Assembly: GCA_017504165.1 (NCBI GenBank)
Contig: JAFVRR010000011.1
Span: 1 to 64,000 of the forward strand
Source: Clostridia bacterium
GTDB lineage: Bacteria > Bacillota > Clostridia > Christensenellales > Borkfalkiaceae
DNA length: 64,000 bases
Direction of reading: 5' to 3'
The notes beneath the pieces were generated by a model, which saw only the letters and a list, made by a program, of their open reading frames with translations, was not told where the DNA came from and searched no databases. This document shows positions 8,572-16,570 of the stretch, one piece after another. Every line of letters begins with the position of its first letter. The first letter of the stretch is position 1. The translations under genes were made by a program, and so were the position numbers.

Positions 8572-9303
8572 ATGAGAGAAATTAAAATAACCGAAAGCAG
8601 TTTAAGATACGATAATTTAGTTTACGTTAAAAACTCGCTACTAGATATAGCCGAACAAATAAACGCGATAATAAACTTGCAAAATTATAAGAATAGAAGT
8701 GAACTTATAATTCGTTTTCCCGACGAATACTGCGAAATATTTTTGCTTGAAATTCGCGATAGGCTTGCCGACGTTATCGCCATTAACTACAAGCATAAAT
8801 TCTTTAAAAAGCGCATTAAATTTTCGGGGCTATCTGAAATTGAAAGCGAACTACTTATAACTTCGCTTATCTCTGCCGACGTCGACGAAGATAAAAAGTA
8901 CGCCGTTAAAAAATTAAAGGGGTATCAAGAATATTCACTTGACGGTATTTTTAATTTTAGAATGAAACCGTTAAAGGAAAAATGGAAGGAAATTGCAGGC
9001 TATATACCGCCGTCGTTTACTAAAAACCAACTTAAAGACTTTATCAATTATTTAATTAAAGATAAAAAGGGTAAAAGGGTATATATCGACGGCGGAAAAG
9101 TTTACGACAAGCGCTTTAATTTGCTAACTAGAAATAAACTTTTATCACTTGATAGCGGTGAGTTAAACGTCGTAAAAGAAGTACTTCTTTCCGGCGCGGG
9201 GGAAGTGGAATTATGTTCCCCCGTATCTAAACTAGAAGATAAATATCTAAAAGAATTTTACGAAAGTAAAGTTTTTTTGAGCGACGGCTATTTCGGTTTG
9301 TAA
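8572..9303 (+). CDS. YtxC-like protein (putative sporulation protein) upstream of thrS
   Basis: A 243-residue soluble protein of unknown biochemical role. The central segment, from FNFRMKPLKEKWKEIAGYIP onward, and the C-terminal KLLSLDSGELNVVKEVLLSG region resemble the layout of the YtxC family, and in Bacillus and many clostridia ytxC lies directly before thrS exactly as here. Identification rests on weak sequence resemblance plus synteny. It starts 19 nt after the ATPase stop with no clear Shine-Dalgarno and probably shares its transcript. It ends just before the strong thrS promoter. Confidence 0.5.
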   Translation: MREIKITESSLRYDNLVYVKNSLLDIAEQINAIINLQNYKNRSELIIRFPDEYCEIFLLEIRDRLADVIAINYKHKFFKKRIKFSGLSEIESELLITSLISADVDEDKKYAVKKLKGYQEYSLDGIFNFRMKPLKEKWKEIAGYIPPSFTKNQLKDFINYLIKDKKGKRVYIDGGKVYDKRFNLLTRNKLLSLDSGELNVVKEVLLSGAGEVELCSPVSKLEDKYLKEFYESKVFLSDGYFGL

Positions 9304-9320
9304 ATTAAAGTCAAAAAGCC

Positions 9321-9349
9321 TTGACAAAATTTTAAAGGGGTTATATAAT
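9321..9349 (+). promoter_or_regulatory. thrS promoter, perfect sigma-A consensus
   Basis: TTGACA (9321-9326), 17-nt spacer, TATAAT (9344-9349). It drives the T-box leader. Confidence 0.9.
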
Positions 9350-9355
9350 GAAAAT

Positions 9356-9592
9356 ACTTATTAAATATTTGGTTTTTTAGGACAAGTAGCGTTTAAGTTC
9401 ATTTTTAGAGAGTCGCCCTAGGCTGAAAGGCGATAGTGGGTTTAAACAAGTCGAAACCACCTAATACTAGCCAAGAGTGTCGCTTACTATAAAAGCAATT
9501 TAAGTGGGTGCAAATTATTTTTGCATCAATTAAGGTGGAACCGCGGTTTTAAAGCCGTCCTTAAATTCAAAGGAATTTGAGGGCGTTTTTTT
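9356..9592 (+). promoter_or_regulatory. T-box riboswitch leader of thrS
   Basis: A tRNA-sensing leader. The hallmark T-box sequence AAGGTGGAACCGCGG is at 9532-9546; upstream are the Stem I AGAGAGT (9407-9413) and a GAAACCACC stretch (9453-9461) that offers the Thr codon ACC as specifier. The T-box is followed by a terminator, CGTCCTTAAATTC/GAATTTGAGGGCG with a T run (9555-9592), which competes with the antiterminator. Uncharged tRNA-Thr should stabilise the antiterminator and switch on thrS. The exact specifier register was not folded. Confidence 0.9.
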
Positions 9593-9612
9593 ACGCCCAA
9601 AAGGAGTATTTT

Positions 9613-11553
9613 ATGAAGATTTTATTACCAAACGAAGTCGTTTTAGAATTAAATGACAATGCAACCGTATTAGACGGCGCTATGGCTATAAGCGAAGGTT
9701 TAGCAAGAAACGCTGTAGCGGGTAAAGTTAACGGAGAACTCGTTGACCTTTCTCACGTTTTACAAGATAACGATACTTTGCAAATAATTACGATGCGCGA
9801 CAAGGAAGGTTTAGAAATTTACCGCCATACTTGTTCGCACGTTTTAGCGCAAGCAATTAAAACTGTTTTCCCAACTAGCAATCTTGCAATAGGTCCAGTG
9901 GTTGAAAATGGTTTTTATTACGATATCGACTTCAAAACCCCTATTTCTCAAGAAGATTTAGCAAAAATTGAAGAAGAAATGCGTAAAATTATCAAAAGTG
10001 ATTTACCTATTGAACGTTTTACTTTACCATATAAAGATGCAATTAAACTTATGAAAGGTTATAAAGAACCTTATAAAATTCAACTTATTGAAGATTTAGG
10101 GGAAGACGCGGTTATTTCTTTCTATAAACAAGGCGCGTTTACCGACCTTTGCCGTGGTCCACACCTTCCTTCAACTGGCAAAATTAAAGCGTTTAAGTTA
10201 ATTTCTTTAACGGGCGCTTATTGGCGTGGCGATAGTAAGAATAAAATGCTTACTAGAATTTACGGCACTGCTTTTGAGAAAAAATCTCAACTTGACGAAT
10301 ACCTTGAAAAGTTAGAACAAGCAAAACTTCGCGACCATAATAAACTTGGCCGTGAACTTGGCTACTTTACAACCGTTGATACTTTAGGTCAAGGTTTACC
10401 CGTTATGCTTGAAAAGGGCAGTAAAACTATTCAAGTTTTACAACGTTTCGTTGAAGACTATGAACAAAAGAAAGGTTATATTTTAACGAAAACTCCGCTT
10501 ATGGCTAAAAGCGACTTCTATAAAATTTCCGGTCACTGGGGTCATTATAAAGAGGGTATGTTCGTTATTGGTGACGAAGATAAGGATAAAGAAGTATTCG
10601 CGCTTCGTCCTATGACTTGTCCTTTCCAATTCCAAGTTTACCTTAATAAACCTAGAAGTTACCGTGATTTACCAATGCGTTTTAACGAAACTTCTACGCT
10701 TTTTAGAAATGAAGAAAGCGGTGAAATGCACGGTCTTATTAGGGTAAGGCAATTTACTATTTCCGAAGGTCACCTTGCTTGCAGACCAGACCAACTTGAA
10801 CAAGAATTCAAAGGTTGCGTTGACATTATGCTCTATATGATGAAAGCGGTGGGTCTTGACGGGGATATTTCTTACCGCTTTAGTAAATGGGATAAGAACA
10901 ATAAAGAAAAATACATCGGTTCTGAAGAAGAATGGGAAAGCGTACAAGCGCGCATGAAAGATATTTTAGATAACTTAGGTATCGATTATATTGAGGCTGA
11001 CGGCGAGGCTGCATTCTACGGCCCTAAACTTGACGTTCAAATTAAAAACGTATTCGGTAAAGAAGATACTTTAGTTACTATTCAAATCGACTTCCAACTT
11101 GCAAAGCGTTTTGAAATGCTCTATACGGATAGCGACGGCGAAAAGAAATACCCATACGTTATCCATAGAACTTCACTTGGTTGCTATGAAAGAACGCTGG
11201 CTCTTTTAATTGAAAAGTATGCGGGCGCGCTCCCACTTTGGGTTGCTCCTTTCCAAGTTTCAATCTTGAGCGTTAACGATAAGAGTGAAGAGTATTGTAG
11301 AAACCTTTGGTCAAGATTTTTAGAAGAGGGTATTAGACCAAACCTTGATCTTCGCGGTGAAAAGATTGGTAAAAAGATTAGAGAGGCCCAACTTGATAAA
11401 GTGCCTTATATGCTCATTATCGGCGATAAAGAAGTTGAAAACGGCAATTTAGTAGGCGTAAGACATAGAAAACTTGGCGATTTAGGTCAAATGACTATTG
11501 AAGAGTTTATCGAAAGGGTTAAAACTGAAGTAAAAGAACTTAAACTTGACTAA
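9613..11553 (+). CDS. thrS: Threonyl-tRNA synthetase
   Basis: A 646-residue class II aminoacyl-tRNA synthetase that charges tRNA-Thr. Domains in order: TGS domain (residues 1-60), editing domain with HTCSH and CRGPH (the His/Cys cluster that clears Ser-tRNA-Thr), catalytic core with TCPFQFQVY (Cys zinc ligand), RNEESGEMHGLIRVRQF (motif 2, second zinc ligand His) and HRTSLGCYERTL (third ligand His and motif 3), then the anticodon-binding domain. I chose ATG 9613 because AAGGAG lies 6 nt upstream; an in-frame TTG at 9577 lies inside the T-box terminator. CPFQ in place of the more common CPGH is, as far as I recall, a variant of clostridial enzymes. Confidence 0.97.
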   Translation: MKILLPNEVVLELNDNATVLDGAMAISEGLARNAVAGKVNGELVDLSHVLQDNDTLQIITMRDKEGLEIYRHTCSHVLAQAIKTVFPTSNLAIGPVVENGFYYDIDFKTPISQEDLAKIEEEMRKIIKSDLPIERFTLPYKDAIKLMKGYKEPYKIQLIEDLGEDAVISFYKQGAFTDLCRGPHLPSTGKIKAFKLISLTGAYWRGDSKNKMLTRIYGTAFEKKSQLDEYLEKLEQAKLRDHNKLGRELGYFTTVDTLGQGLPVMLEKGSKTIQVLQRFVEDYEQKKGYILTKTPLMAKSDFYKISGHWGHYKEGMFVIGDEDKDKEVFALRPMTCPFQFQVYLNKPRSYRDLPMRFNETSTLFRNEESGEMHGLIRVRQFTISEGHLACRPDQLEQEFKGCVDIMLYMMKAVGLDGDISYRFSKWDKNNKEKYIGSEEEWESVQARMKDILDNLGIDYIEADGEAAFYGPKLDVQIKNVFGKEDTLVTIQIDFQLAKRFEMLYTDSDGEKKYPYVIHRTSLGCYERTLALLIEKYAGALPLWVAPFQVSILSVNDKSEEYCRNLWSRFLEEGIRPNLDLRGEKIGKKIREAQLDKVPYMLIIGDKEVENGNLVGVRHRKLGDLGQMTIEEFIERVKTEVKELKLD

Positions 11554-11577
11554 TTTTAAAAAAGGCTATAAAAACGT

Positions 11578-11606
11578 TTGACAAAAGGACTAATTAGTGG
11601 TAAGAT
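11578..11606 (+). promoter_or_regulatory. Promoter of the infC-rpmI-rplT operon
   Basis: TTGACA (11578-11583), 17-nt spacer, TAAGAT (11601-11606), just after thrS. Confidence 0.8.
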
Positions 11607-11612
11607 ATTTGG

Positions 11613-11731
11613 CGTAAAGTAGAAGCAAACCTTCTCGCCAAGTAACACGGGTTCCTTTGGCTGATAGTTAAAATTACGCCTAGTGGGCGTTTTGTTTGAC
11701 GGGTTGCTTTCTGCAACCCGTTAATTTTTTT
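11613..11731 (+). promoter_or_regulatory. infC leader (L20-leader type) ending in a terminator
   Basis: An untranslated leader of about 130 nt between the promoter and infC. It ends in a strong intrinsic terminator (ACGGGTTGC/GCAACCCGT, 11699-11721, then TAATTTTTTT) right before the infC Shine-Dalgarno. Low-GC Gram-positives control this operon with a leader bound by ribosomal protein L20 that favours termination; position and terminator fit that, but I did not fold the L20 site. GGCGTAAAGTAGAAG and CCTTCTCGCC (11611-11640) can pair upstream. Confidence 0.7.
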
Positions 11732-11745
11732 AAGGAAGGTATACG

Positions 11746-12258
11746 ATTATTAAAGATTTGCATCAAATCAACGAAGAAATTGTTGACAAAGAAGTCAGGC
11801 TCATTGGTAGCGAAGGCGAACAACTTGGTATTATGAGCGCTAAAGAGGCGTTAAACATCGCTTACGATAGCGATTTAGACTTGGTTAAAATTTCACCTAA
11901 CGCAGTTCCACCTGTATGCAAAATTATGGATTACGGCAAATTTAAGTTTGAAACGCTTAAAAAACAAAAAGAAGCCCGTAAAAACCAAAAGACCGTAGAA
12001 CTTAAAGAAGTTTGGCTTTCAATGACTATTGACGTTGGCGATCTTAACGTTAAAGCAAAGCAAACTATTAAATTCCTTCAAGCGGGTAATAAAGTAAAAG
12101 TGTCTATAAGAATGAGGGGTCGTCAAAACGCTCACGCAGGTCTTGGCGTTGACGTTATGGAGCGCTTCTTTGCTCTTGTTGAGGAATCTGCCGTTATGGA
12201 GAAAAAACCTTTACAAGAAGGTAGAAACATTCTTATGATATTAGCCCCAAAGGCTTGA
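11746..12258 (+). CDS. infC: Translation initiation factor IF-3 (AUU start)
   Basis: A 170-residue IF-3, which binds the 30S subunit and checks start-codon selection. N-domain motif EVRLIGSEGEQLGIMSAKEAL and linker SPNAVPPVCKIMDYGKFKFE are diagnostic, and the C-domain ends ILMILAPKA. The best start is ATT at 11746: AAGGAAGG sits 6 nt upstream, and the reading ATT-ATT-AAA-GAT-TTG gives the usual N-terminus. The TTG at 11758 would be too far from the Shine-Dalgarno. AUU as infC start is the classic device by which IF-3 limits its own synthesis. First gene of the infC-rpmI-rplT operon. Confidence 0.93.
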   Translation: MIKDLHQINEEIVDKEVRLIGSEGEQLGIMSAKEALNIAYDSDLDLVKISPNAVPPVCKIMDYGKFKFETLKKQKEARKNQKTVELKEVWLSMTIDVGDLNVKAKQTIKFLQAGNKVKVSIRMRGRQNAHAGLGVDVMERFFALVEESAVMEKKPLQEGRNILMILAPKA

Positions 12259-12298
12259 GCTATTACCTAGGGCTTTAACAAAGAATAAATAGAAATTA

Positions 12299-12335
12299 GC
12301 AAGTCAAAATCAAGTTTCGATTTGTATTGACTTGC
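12299..12335 (+). other. Hairpin in the infC-rpmI spacer
   Basis: GCAAGTCAA (12299-12307) pairs with TTGACTTGC (12327-12335) and an inner AATC..GATT extends it. No T tract follows. It may be a processing or regulatory site between infC and rpmI. CTAGGGCTTTAA at 12268-12279 resembles a solo end of the rod element seen elsewhere. Confidence 0.45.
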
Positions 12336-12369
12336 CTAACTATAGAATAATTTTAGGAGGACGGTTTAT

Positions 12370-12570
12370 ATGCCAAAAATGAAATCGCACAGCGGTGCTA
12401 AAAAGCGTTTTTCGCTTACTGCTACAGGCAAAGTAAAAAGAGGACACCAAGGTAAAAGTCACATTTTATCTAAGAAAACTACTAAGAGAAAGAGAAGATT
12501 AAGAACGACTACTTACGTTTCTGCTACTCAAGAAAGGACTATAAAGTCAATAATCCCATACAAGGGCTAA
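12370..12570 (+). CDS. rpmI: 50S ribosomal protein L35
   Basis: A 66-residue, strongly basic protein with the L35 signature [20 protein letters not shown] and the [19 protein letters not shown] segment. It binds 23S rRNA in the large subunit. AGGAGG precedes the ATG. Middle gene of the infC-rpmI-rplT operon. Confidence 0.97.
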   Translation: MPKMKSHSGAKKRFSLTATGKVKRGHQGKSHILSKKTTKRKRRLRTTTYVSATQERTIKSIIPYKG

Positions 12571-12591
12571 TTTTTAAAGGAGAATTGAATT

Positions 12592-12948
12592 ATGCTTATT
12601 AAAAGAGGTGTAAACGCTGTTAAAAAGCGTAGAAAAATATTAAAACTTGCTAAGGGTTATTACGGCGCTAAGAGCAAACTTTACAGAGTTGCTAGAGAAG
12701 CCGTTATGAAATCTTTAGGCTACAGTTTCGTTGGTAGAAAGTTAAGAAAAAGACAATTCCGTCAACTTTGGATTGCAAGAATTTCTGCTGCATGCAAATT
12801 AAACGGTTTATCATACAGCAAATTTATGTATGGTCTTAAACTTGCAGAAATTAAACTTAACAGAAAAGTTCTTGCTGATATGGCTGTTAACGACGCTCAA
12901 GGTTTCGCTAGTTTAGTTGAAACTGCAAAAAGCAAACTTTCTAAATAA
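12592..12948 (+). CDS. rplT: 50S ribosomal protein L20
   Basis: A 118-residue basic ribosomal protein that nucleates large-subunit assembly and, in this phylum, represses its own operon by binding the leader. Signature residues include [17 protein letters not shown] near residue 20 and [20 protein letters not shown] near residue 60. Good Shine-Dalgarno AAAGGAGA. A terminator hairpin (12957-12980) follows. Confidence 0.97.
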   Translation: MLIKRGVNAVKKRRKILKLAKGYYGAKSKLYRVAREAVMKSLGYSFVGRKLRKRQFRQLWIARISAACKLNGLSYSKFMYGLKLAEIKLNRKVLADMAVNDAQGFASLVETAKSKLSK

Positions 12949-12956
12949 TTTTTATA

Positions 12957-12980
12957 AGGCTGTTAATTAAACAGCCTTTA
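12957..12980 (+). terminator. Terminator-like hairpin after rplT
   Basis: AAGGCTGTT/AACAGCCTT with an AATT loop and a weak T stretch (TATTTCT). The start codon of the next gene follows within 6 nt. Confidence 0.65.
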
Positions 12981-12985
12981 TTTCT

Positions 12986-13714
12986 ATGATTTATACTTCT
13001 AAACAAAATCCTATAATCAAACAAATTGCCTCTTTAAAAGATAAAAAATACAGGGGTAAATACGGTTTATATATAGCAGAAGGTATCAAAATGGTTAACG
13101 AGGCGATTAAATTCGGTTTAGATATCGATAAAATCGTTGTAACCGAAAGCGCATTAAGTGAAATTTTGCCTTCGAATTTTCCTATGCTTACCGTATCAAA
13201 CGAAGTGTTTGATTATTTGTCTAGCGATACTACTCCGCAAGGCGCGTTAGCCGTTATTAAAATAAATAATTGCGAATTAAAATCGCCAAAAGGCAACGCC
13301 CTTATATTAGACGGCGTTCAAGACCCTGGCAATATGGGTACTATTATTCGTACCGCGGTTGCGCTTGGCTATAACGACTTGTATTTGATTAATACGGTTG
13401 ACCCTTATAGTAACAAAGTTGTAAAAGCGAGTATGAGTGGTATTTATTTTGCAAACCTTTATAGGTGCAGTTTAAATGAATGTTTAACCGCTTTAAAAGG
13501 CTATAAAATCGTTATTGCCGATATGGATGGAGAGAGTTTAGACGGGTATAAAATTAACGGAAATTTTGCTATTGCCGTAGGCAACGAAGGCAATGGTATT
13601 AGTGAAGAATTAAAAAGTAAAGGCGACGTCGTTTTGAAGATCCCTATGGATAGTAAAAGCGAAAGTTTAAACGTTGCCGTAGCATCGTCAATTATGATGT
13701 ATGCGTTAAAATAA
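12986..13714 (+). CDS. SpoU/TrmH-family RNA 2'-O-ribose methyltransferase
   Basis: A 242-residue SPOUT methyltransferase. N-terminal substrate-binding domain (YTSKQNPIIKQIASLKDKKY, residues 3-22), then the SpoU catalytic part with motif 1 (NALILDGVQDPGNMGTIIRT, about residue 105), motif 2 (GNEGNGISEE, about 197) and motif 3 (LNVAVASSIMMY, about 227) that form the knotted SAM site. Members modify 23S rRNA or tRNA; which base is not clear from sequence. The ATG lies 6 nt after the rplT terminator and has no Shine-Dalgarno. In many Firmicutes this gene follows rplT, as here. Confidence 0.88.
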   Translation: MIYTSKQNPIIKQIASLKDKKYRGKYGLYIAEGIKMVNEAIKFGLDIDKIVVTESALSEILPSNFPMLTVSNEVFDYLSSDTTPQGALAVIKINNCELKSPKGNALILDGVQDPGNMGTIIRTAVALGYNDLYLINTVDPYSNKVVKASMSGIYFANLYRCSLNECLTALKGYKIVIADMDGESLDGYKINGNFAIAVGNEGNGISEELKSKGDVVLKIPMDSKSESLNVAVASSIMMYALK

Positions 13715-13730
13715 AAAAGGAGAAACACAA

Positions 13731-14471
13731 ATGTCAGGACATAGCAAATGGGCCAACATTAAAAATAAAAAGGCAAAAACGGACGCCGCTAAAGGTAAAA
13801 TCTTTACAAAACTTGGTAGGGAACTTGCAGTAGCGGCAAAAGCGGGCGCAGACCCTGCAACTAACAGTAAACTTGCCGACGTTATTGCTAAAGCAAAAGC
13901 AGCAAATATGCCTAACGATAATATTACTCGTAGTATTAAAAAGGCTGCGGGTGAACTTGGTAACGTTAACTACGAAGTTAAAATTTACGAAGGTTACGGT
14001 ATCGGCGGTAGCGCAGTTATTATTAAAACGTTAACTGATAACGTTAATAGAACTGTTGGAGAAGTAAGACACATTTTCGATAAGTATGCAGGTAATATGG
14101 GTACTTCGGGCTCTGTATCGTATATGTTTGAAAACAAGGGTGTAATTATCGTTGAAAGAACTTTAGACCTTGATGAAGACGCTATGATGGAAATGGCTTT
14201 AGAGGCAGGAGCGGACGACGTTATCGTTGAAGACGATATCTATGAAATTAGAACTCAACCAGGTGACTTCTCTGCCGTTAGAAAATATTTAGAAGAAAAG
14301 AATATCGCTTTTGAAGAGGCGGATATTTTAATGATTCCTAACGATAAAATCGACTTAAATGCCGACCAACTTGTAACTTTTGGCAAAATGCTTGACGCCT
14401 TTGAAGATAACGACGACGTTCAAGACGTTTACCATAACGTAAATCTTCCAGATGAGGAAGAAGAAATTTAA
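13731..14471 (+). CDS. yebC: YebC/PmpR family protein
   Basis: A 246-residue member of the YebC/TACO1 family. The N-terminal signature MSGHSKWANIKNKKAKTDAA and the PNDNITRSIKKA helix are diagnostic, and full length is normal. Family members were described as DNA-binding regulators; newer work links them to relief of ribosome stalling. AAAGGAG precedes the ATG. It is 16 nt from the methyltransferase, so probably co-transcribed. Its stop codon TAA lies inside the left arm of rod element copy B. Confidence 0.93.
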   Translation: MSGHSKWANIKNKKAKTDAAKGKIFTKLGRELAVAAKAGADPATNSKLADVIAKAKAANMPNDNITRSIKKAAGELGNVNYEVKIYEGYGIGGSAVIIKTLTDNVNRTVGEVRHIFDKYAGNMGTSGSVSYMFENKGVIIVERTLDLDEDAMMEMALEAGADDVIVEDDIYEIRTQPGDFSAVRKYLEEKNIAFEEADILMIPNDKIDLNADQLVTFGKMLDAFEDNDDVQDVYHNVNLPDEEEEI

Positions 14472-14592
14472 AGCCCTATATGCGTCGTTATACTGCGTTT
14501 CTTTAAATTTATTACGACCCCAATGACCACAAAGGTCAATTGTGTCCGTAAAAATTTAAGAGCCTTGTCTAACTTGCATCTAGTGCTTTAAA
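14467..14592 (+). repeat. Stop-codon-linked rod element, copy B
   Basis: H1: TTTAAAGCCCTA (14467-14478, containing the yebC stop) with TAGTGCTTTAAA (14581-14592), one mismatch. H2: ATGC (14480-14483) with GCAT (14576-14579). H3: GTTATAC (14487-14493) with GTCTAAC (14567-14573), one mismatch. A long inner stem CTTTAAATTTATTACG / CGTAAAAATTTAAG (14501-14560) carries the apical hairpin CAATGACC/GGTCAATTG (14521-14542) with one bulged A. Relative to copy A, H2 and H3 changed on both sides so that pairing is kept. Confidence 0.75.
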
Positions 14593-14621
14593 TAAGTGCA
14601 TTATTTAAGTAAGTGTATTTT

Positions 14622-14648
14622 AAAAGCGTTGAATATCAACGCTTTTTT
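14622..14648 (+). terminator. Terminator of the yebC transcript
   Basis: AAAAGCGTTGA / ATCAACGCTTTTTT, perfect stem with T tract, 30 nt after the rod element. So the rod lies inside the 3' UTR. Confidence 0.85.
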
Positions 14649-14687
14649 GTTTTGTGTGCCAACGAAAAATCTCAACAATAAAATAAT

Positions 14688-14714
14688 AAAAGTCGCAACA
14701 AAGTTGCGACTTTT
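14688..14714 (-). terminator. Terminator of the tyrosine phosphatase gene
   Basis: AAAAGTCGCAAC/GTTGCGACTTTT, a perfect 12-bp stem with A/T tracts, ending 4 nt before the stop codon of the minus-strand gene. Confidence 0.85.
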
Positions 14715-14717
14715 AAA

Positions 14718-15512
14718 TTATTCTAAATATTTATTTTTTAAGTCTTCAATAAATTTATCGTCAATACCAAGTTCGGCTTTTGCGTAGTTTTCTATACTTC
14801 CGTAGGTTTCGTTTATAAATTTAAGTGTTTCGGTTATGTAAATAGGTTTAGCGGACAGCATGTTTAAAATAATCTTTCTAAATTCCGTACCTAAAAACGC
14901 TATAGAAAGCCCGAAATTCGACCAAAAAAGTTTCTTTCTTTGGTACTTGTGGGAAATTACGTAGTCTTCAATAATCGTTTCTTCCTTGATGCCTAAAAGT
15001 CCTTCAATTAGCATTGCTACAAGCCCCGCTCTATCTTTACCGCCGTTGCAATGCCATAAAACGCCTTCATTATCGTGAATAATGCTTAATATCTTTTTAA
15101 GCGTTTCTTTGCTATCTTCGTTAAGGAGTATTCGCTTATACATTTCAACCATATAATTATCTGCAGTACCGAATTCCTTTTTAATGCGCTTGCTTTCCTT
15201 TTTCATAAGTAGGCGCATACTTTTGTCGGCAGTTATTGCAGGGGTTGCAGTGCATAAAAGAGAGTAGTTTAAATAGGTAACGCCGTCCAAAATAGTATCG
15301 GGTTTTTCCTGTCTTTCCGTTTCAATTCTAAGGTCGATAACGTAGTTTAAATTTAAACGCTTAAGACTTTCTTTAGTATCGCTTTTAAGTTTATAAAGTT
15401 TTCCGCTCCTAAACAATTTGCCGTAAACTATACGCTTGCCGTCCGTTGTTTCAAAACCGCCAAGATCGCGAATGTTAGGTAATTGTTTAATGCTTAATTT
15501 TTCAAATGCCAT
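14718..15512 (-). CDS. Tyrosine-protein phosphatase (dual-specificity type)
   Basis: A 264-residue cysteine phosphatase of the tyrosine phosphatase 3 type. N-terminal NIRDLGGFETTDGKRIVYGK and LFRSGKLYKL are typical of the family, and the P-loop is HCNGGKDRAG with nucleophile Cys155 and Arg161. No signal peptide, so it should act in the cytosol; the substrate (phosphotyrosine, phosphoserine or phosphoinositide) is unknown. The upstream promoter places transcription start almost at the ATG and no Shine-Dalgarno is present, so the mRNA may be leaderless. Confidence 0.85.
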   Translation of the reverse strand: MAFEKLSIKQLPNIRDLGGFETTDGKRIVYGKLFRSGKLYKLKSDTKESLKRLNLNYVIDLRIETERQEKPDTILDGVTYLNYSLLCTATPAITADKSMRLLMKKESKRIKKEFGTADNYMVEMYKRILLNEDSKETLKKILSIIHDNEGVLWHCNGGKDRAGLVAMLIEGLLGIKEETIIEDYVISHKYQRKKLFWSNFGLSIAFLGTEFRKIILNMLSAKPIYITETLKFINETYGSIENYAKAELGIDDKFIEDLKNKYLE

Positions 15513-15518
15513 ACAAGT

Positions 15519-15547
15519 ATTTTACCATAAACGTATAAAAAAATCAA
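15519..15547 (-). promoter_or_regulatory. Promoter predicting a leaderless mRNA
   Basis: On the minus strand: TTGATT (15547-15542), 17-nt spacer, TAAAAT (15524-15519) with an extended TGG. Only 6 nt separate the -10 from the ATG at 15512, so the transcript would begin at or next to the start codon. Confidence 0.55.
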
Positions 15548-15601
15548 TAGTTAAGAAAATAAAAAATAAATAGCGCATAAAATTTTAAAAAGTATATAAA
15601 C

Positions 15602-15775
15602 TATAACTATCAGCAGTTAATAAGGCGATAACTTTGTTAATAGTCTTATTTTTAAAACTTGCTGTTTATATACGCTAAAATATCAAGAGTATATTTAGCG
15701 GGAAAAGACCGATTGTTTATAAGAAATTTACAATTACTTAAGTAAAATCTTAAAAATAAACGGTCTTTTTATTTT
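15602..15775 (+). ncRNA. Possible small structured RNA
   Basis: The 346-nt gap between divergent genes holds no ORF but three hairpins in a row. CAGCAGTT/AACTTGCTG spans 15612-15666, CGCTAAAATAT/ATATTTAGCG is at 15673-15700, and AAAGACCG..TTTAT/ATAAA..CGGTCTTT runs 15705-15769 with a T-rich tail like a terminator. AT-rich sequence just upstream (TATATAAACTATAAC) could be a promoter. It might instead be the 5' region of the next gene. No known RNA family recognised. Confidence 0.35.
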
Positions 15776-15859
15776 TTATAGTGGCAAATAACTAAAATTT
15801 TTCATATATTAAAGTGAATAGACAAAAGGAAAATCGCTTAATGATTTAAGGAGGTTAAA

Positions 15860-16510
15860 ATGTCATTTTTCTCTAATTGTTCATCTGATAAAGTTCCGTC
15901 TAGAATTACGGGTAATCCAATAAACGGCTTATGTGAAAAGGTTTGCATTCAAGCAAAAAAAGTGTTTGATGCTTGTATGAAACAATCTCAAGAAGAAGGT
16001 TTCGTTCTAACCGTTACGAATTTAACGCCGGCTAATCCTACATATCCGCTTACGTTCGTCAGCGCAAGGAGTACTACTACGACTGCGCAAGTGGTTGCGT
16101 TAGAAGTAACCCCAATTCAAGATAGGCAAAACTTATCAAGGGTGCAAATAACCTATTCCGTACCCGTAGAAGTATTATATACCGACGCTAACGGGGTGGC
16201 TGGTAAAGGTAATTCTACCGTAACTTTATCTCAAGACGTAATTTTATACGTGCCGTCGGCGTCGATTATGCCGTACGAAATCGAAGCGGTAGTTTCTATC
16301 GTTGCGCCGGAAGGTACTTACACGGGTGAAAACACCTTTACCGTTTCTTGTTGTACGACTACCATTATTAAAGTAGTGATGACGGTAGAGTTGTTAGTTC
16401 CGTCTTACGGTTACGCTACGATGCCTACTTGCCAAGAATTCACGCAAGAAGTGTGCTCGGGATTTTTTGAACTGCCGTTATTCCCTGGCGAAACAAACGA
16501 AATTTTATAA
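15860..16510 (+). CDS. Cysteine-containing protein of unknown function
   Basis: A 216-residue protein I cannot name. N-terminus has spaced cysteines (C7, C25, C29, C39) in an LCEKVCIQAKKVFDACMKQ helix. The middle is beta-rich (long runs of V/T/I with alternating polarity, about residues 48-190) and includes a CCTTT pair. The C-terminus repeats Cys in CQEFTQEVCSGFF. There is no signal peptide or membrane segment. The pattern recalls spore-associated proteins of clostridia, but that is a guess. The Shine-Dalgarno AAGGAGGT is perfect, suggesting high expression. Monocistronic: hairpin at 16519-16544. Confidence 0.7.
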   Translation: MSFFSNCSSDKVPSRITGNPINGLCEKVCIQAKKVFDACMKQSQEEGFVLTVTNLTPANPTYPLTFVSARSTTTTAQVVALEVTPIQDRQNLSRVQITYSVPVEVLYTDANGVAGKGNSTVTLSQDVILYVPSASIMPYEIEAVVSIVAPEGTYTGENTFTVSCCTTTIIKVVMTVELLVPSYGYATMPTCQEFTQEVCSGFFELPLFPGETNEIL

Positions 16511-16518
16511 ACGATATA

Positions 16519-16544
16519 ATAGCGTAGCAAAATTGCTACGCTAT
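16519..16544 (+). terminator. Hairpin after the Cys-containing gene
   Basis: ATAGCGTAGCA/TGCTACGCTAT perfect stem, weak T content after it. Confidence 0.6.
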
Positions 16545-16570
16545 AACTATTTTAAACTACGTTTAAATAG

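Noticed and set aside
9577..9612. Upstream TTG start for thrS
   Set aside because: It lies in the T-box terminator stem and has no ribosome site; ATG 9613 follows AAGGAG.
12268..12279. CTAGGGCTTTAA as another rod element
   Set aside because: Only the terminal H1 sequence is present; no left arm, H2 or H3 partner could be found in the infC-rpmI gap.
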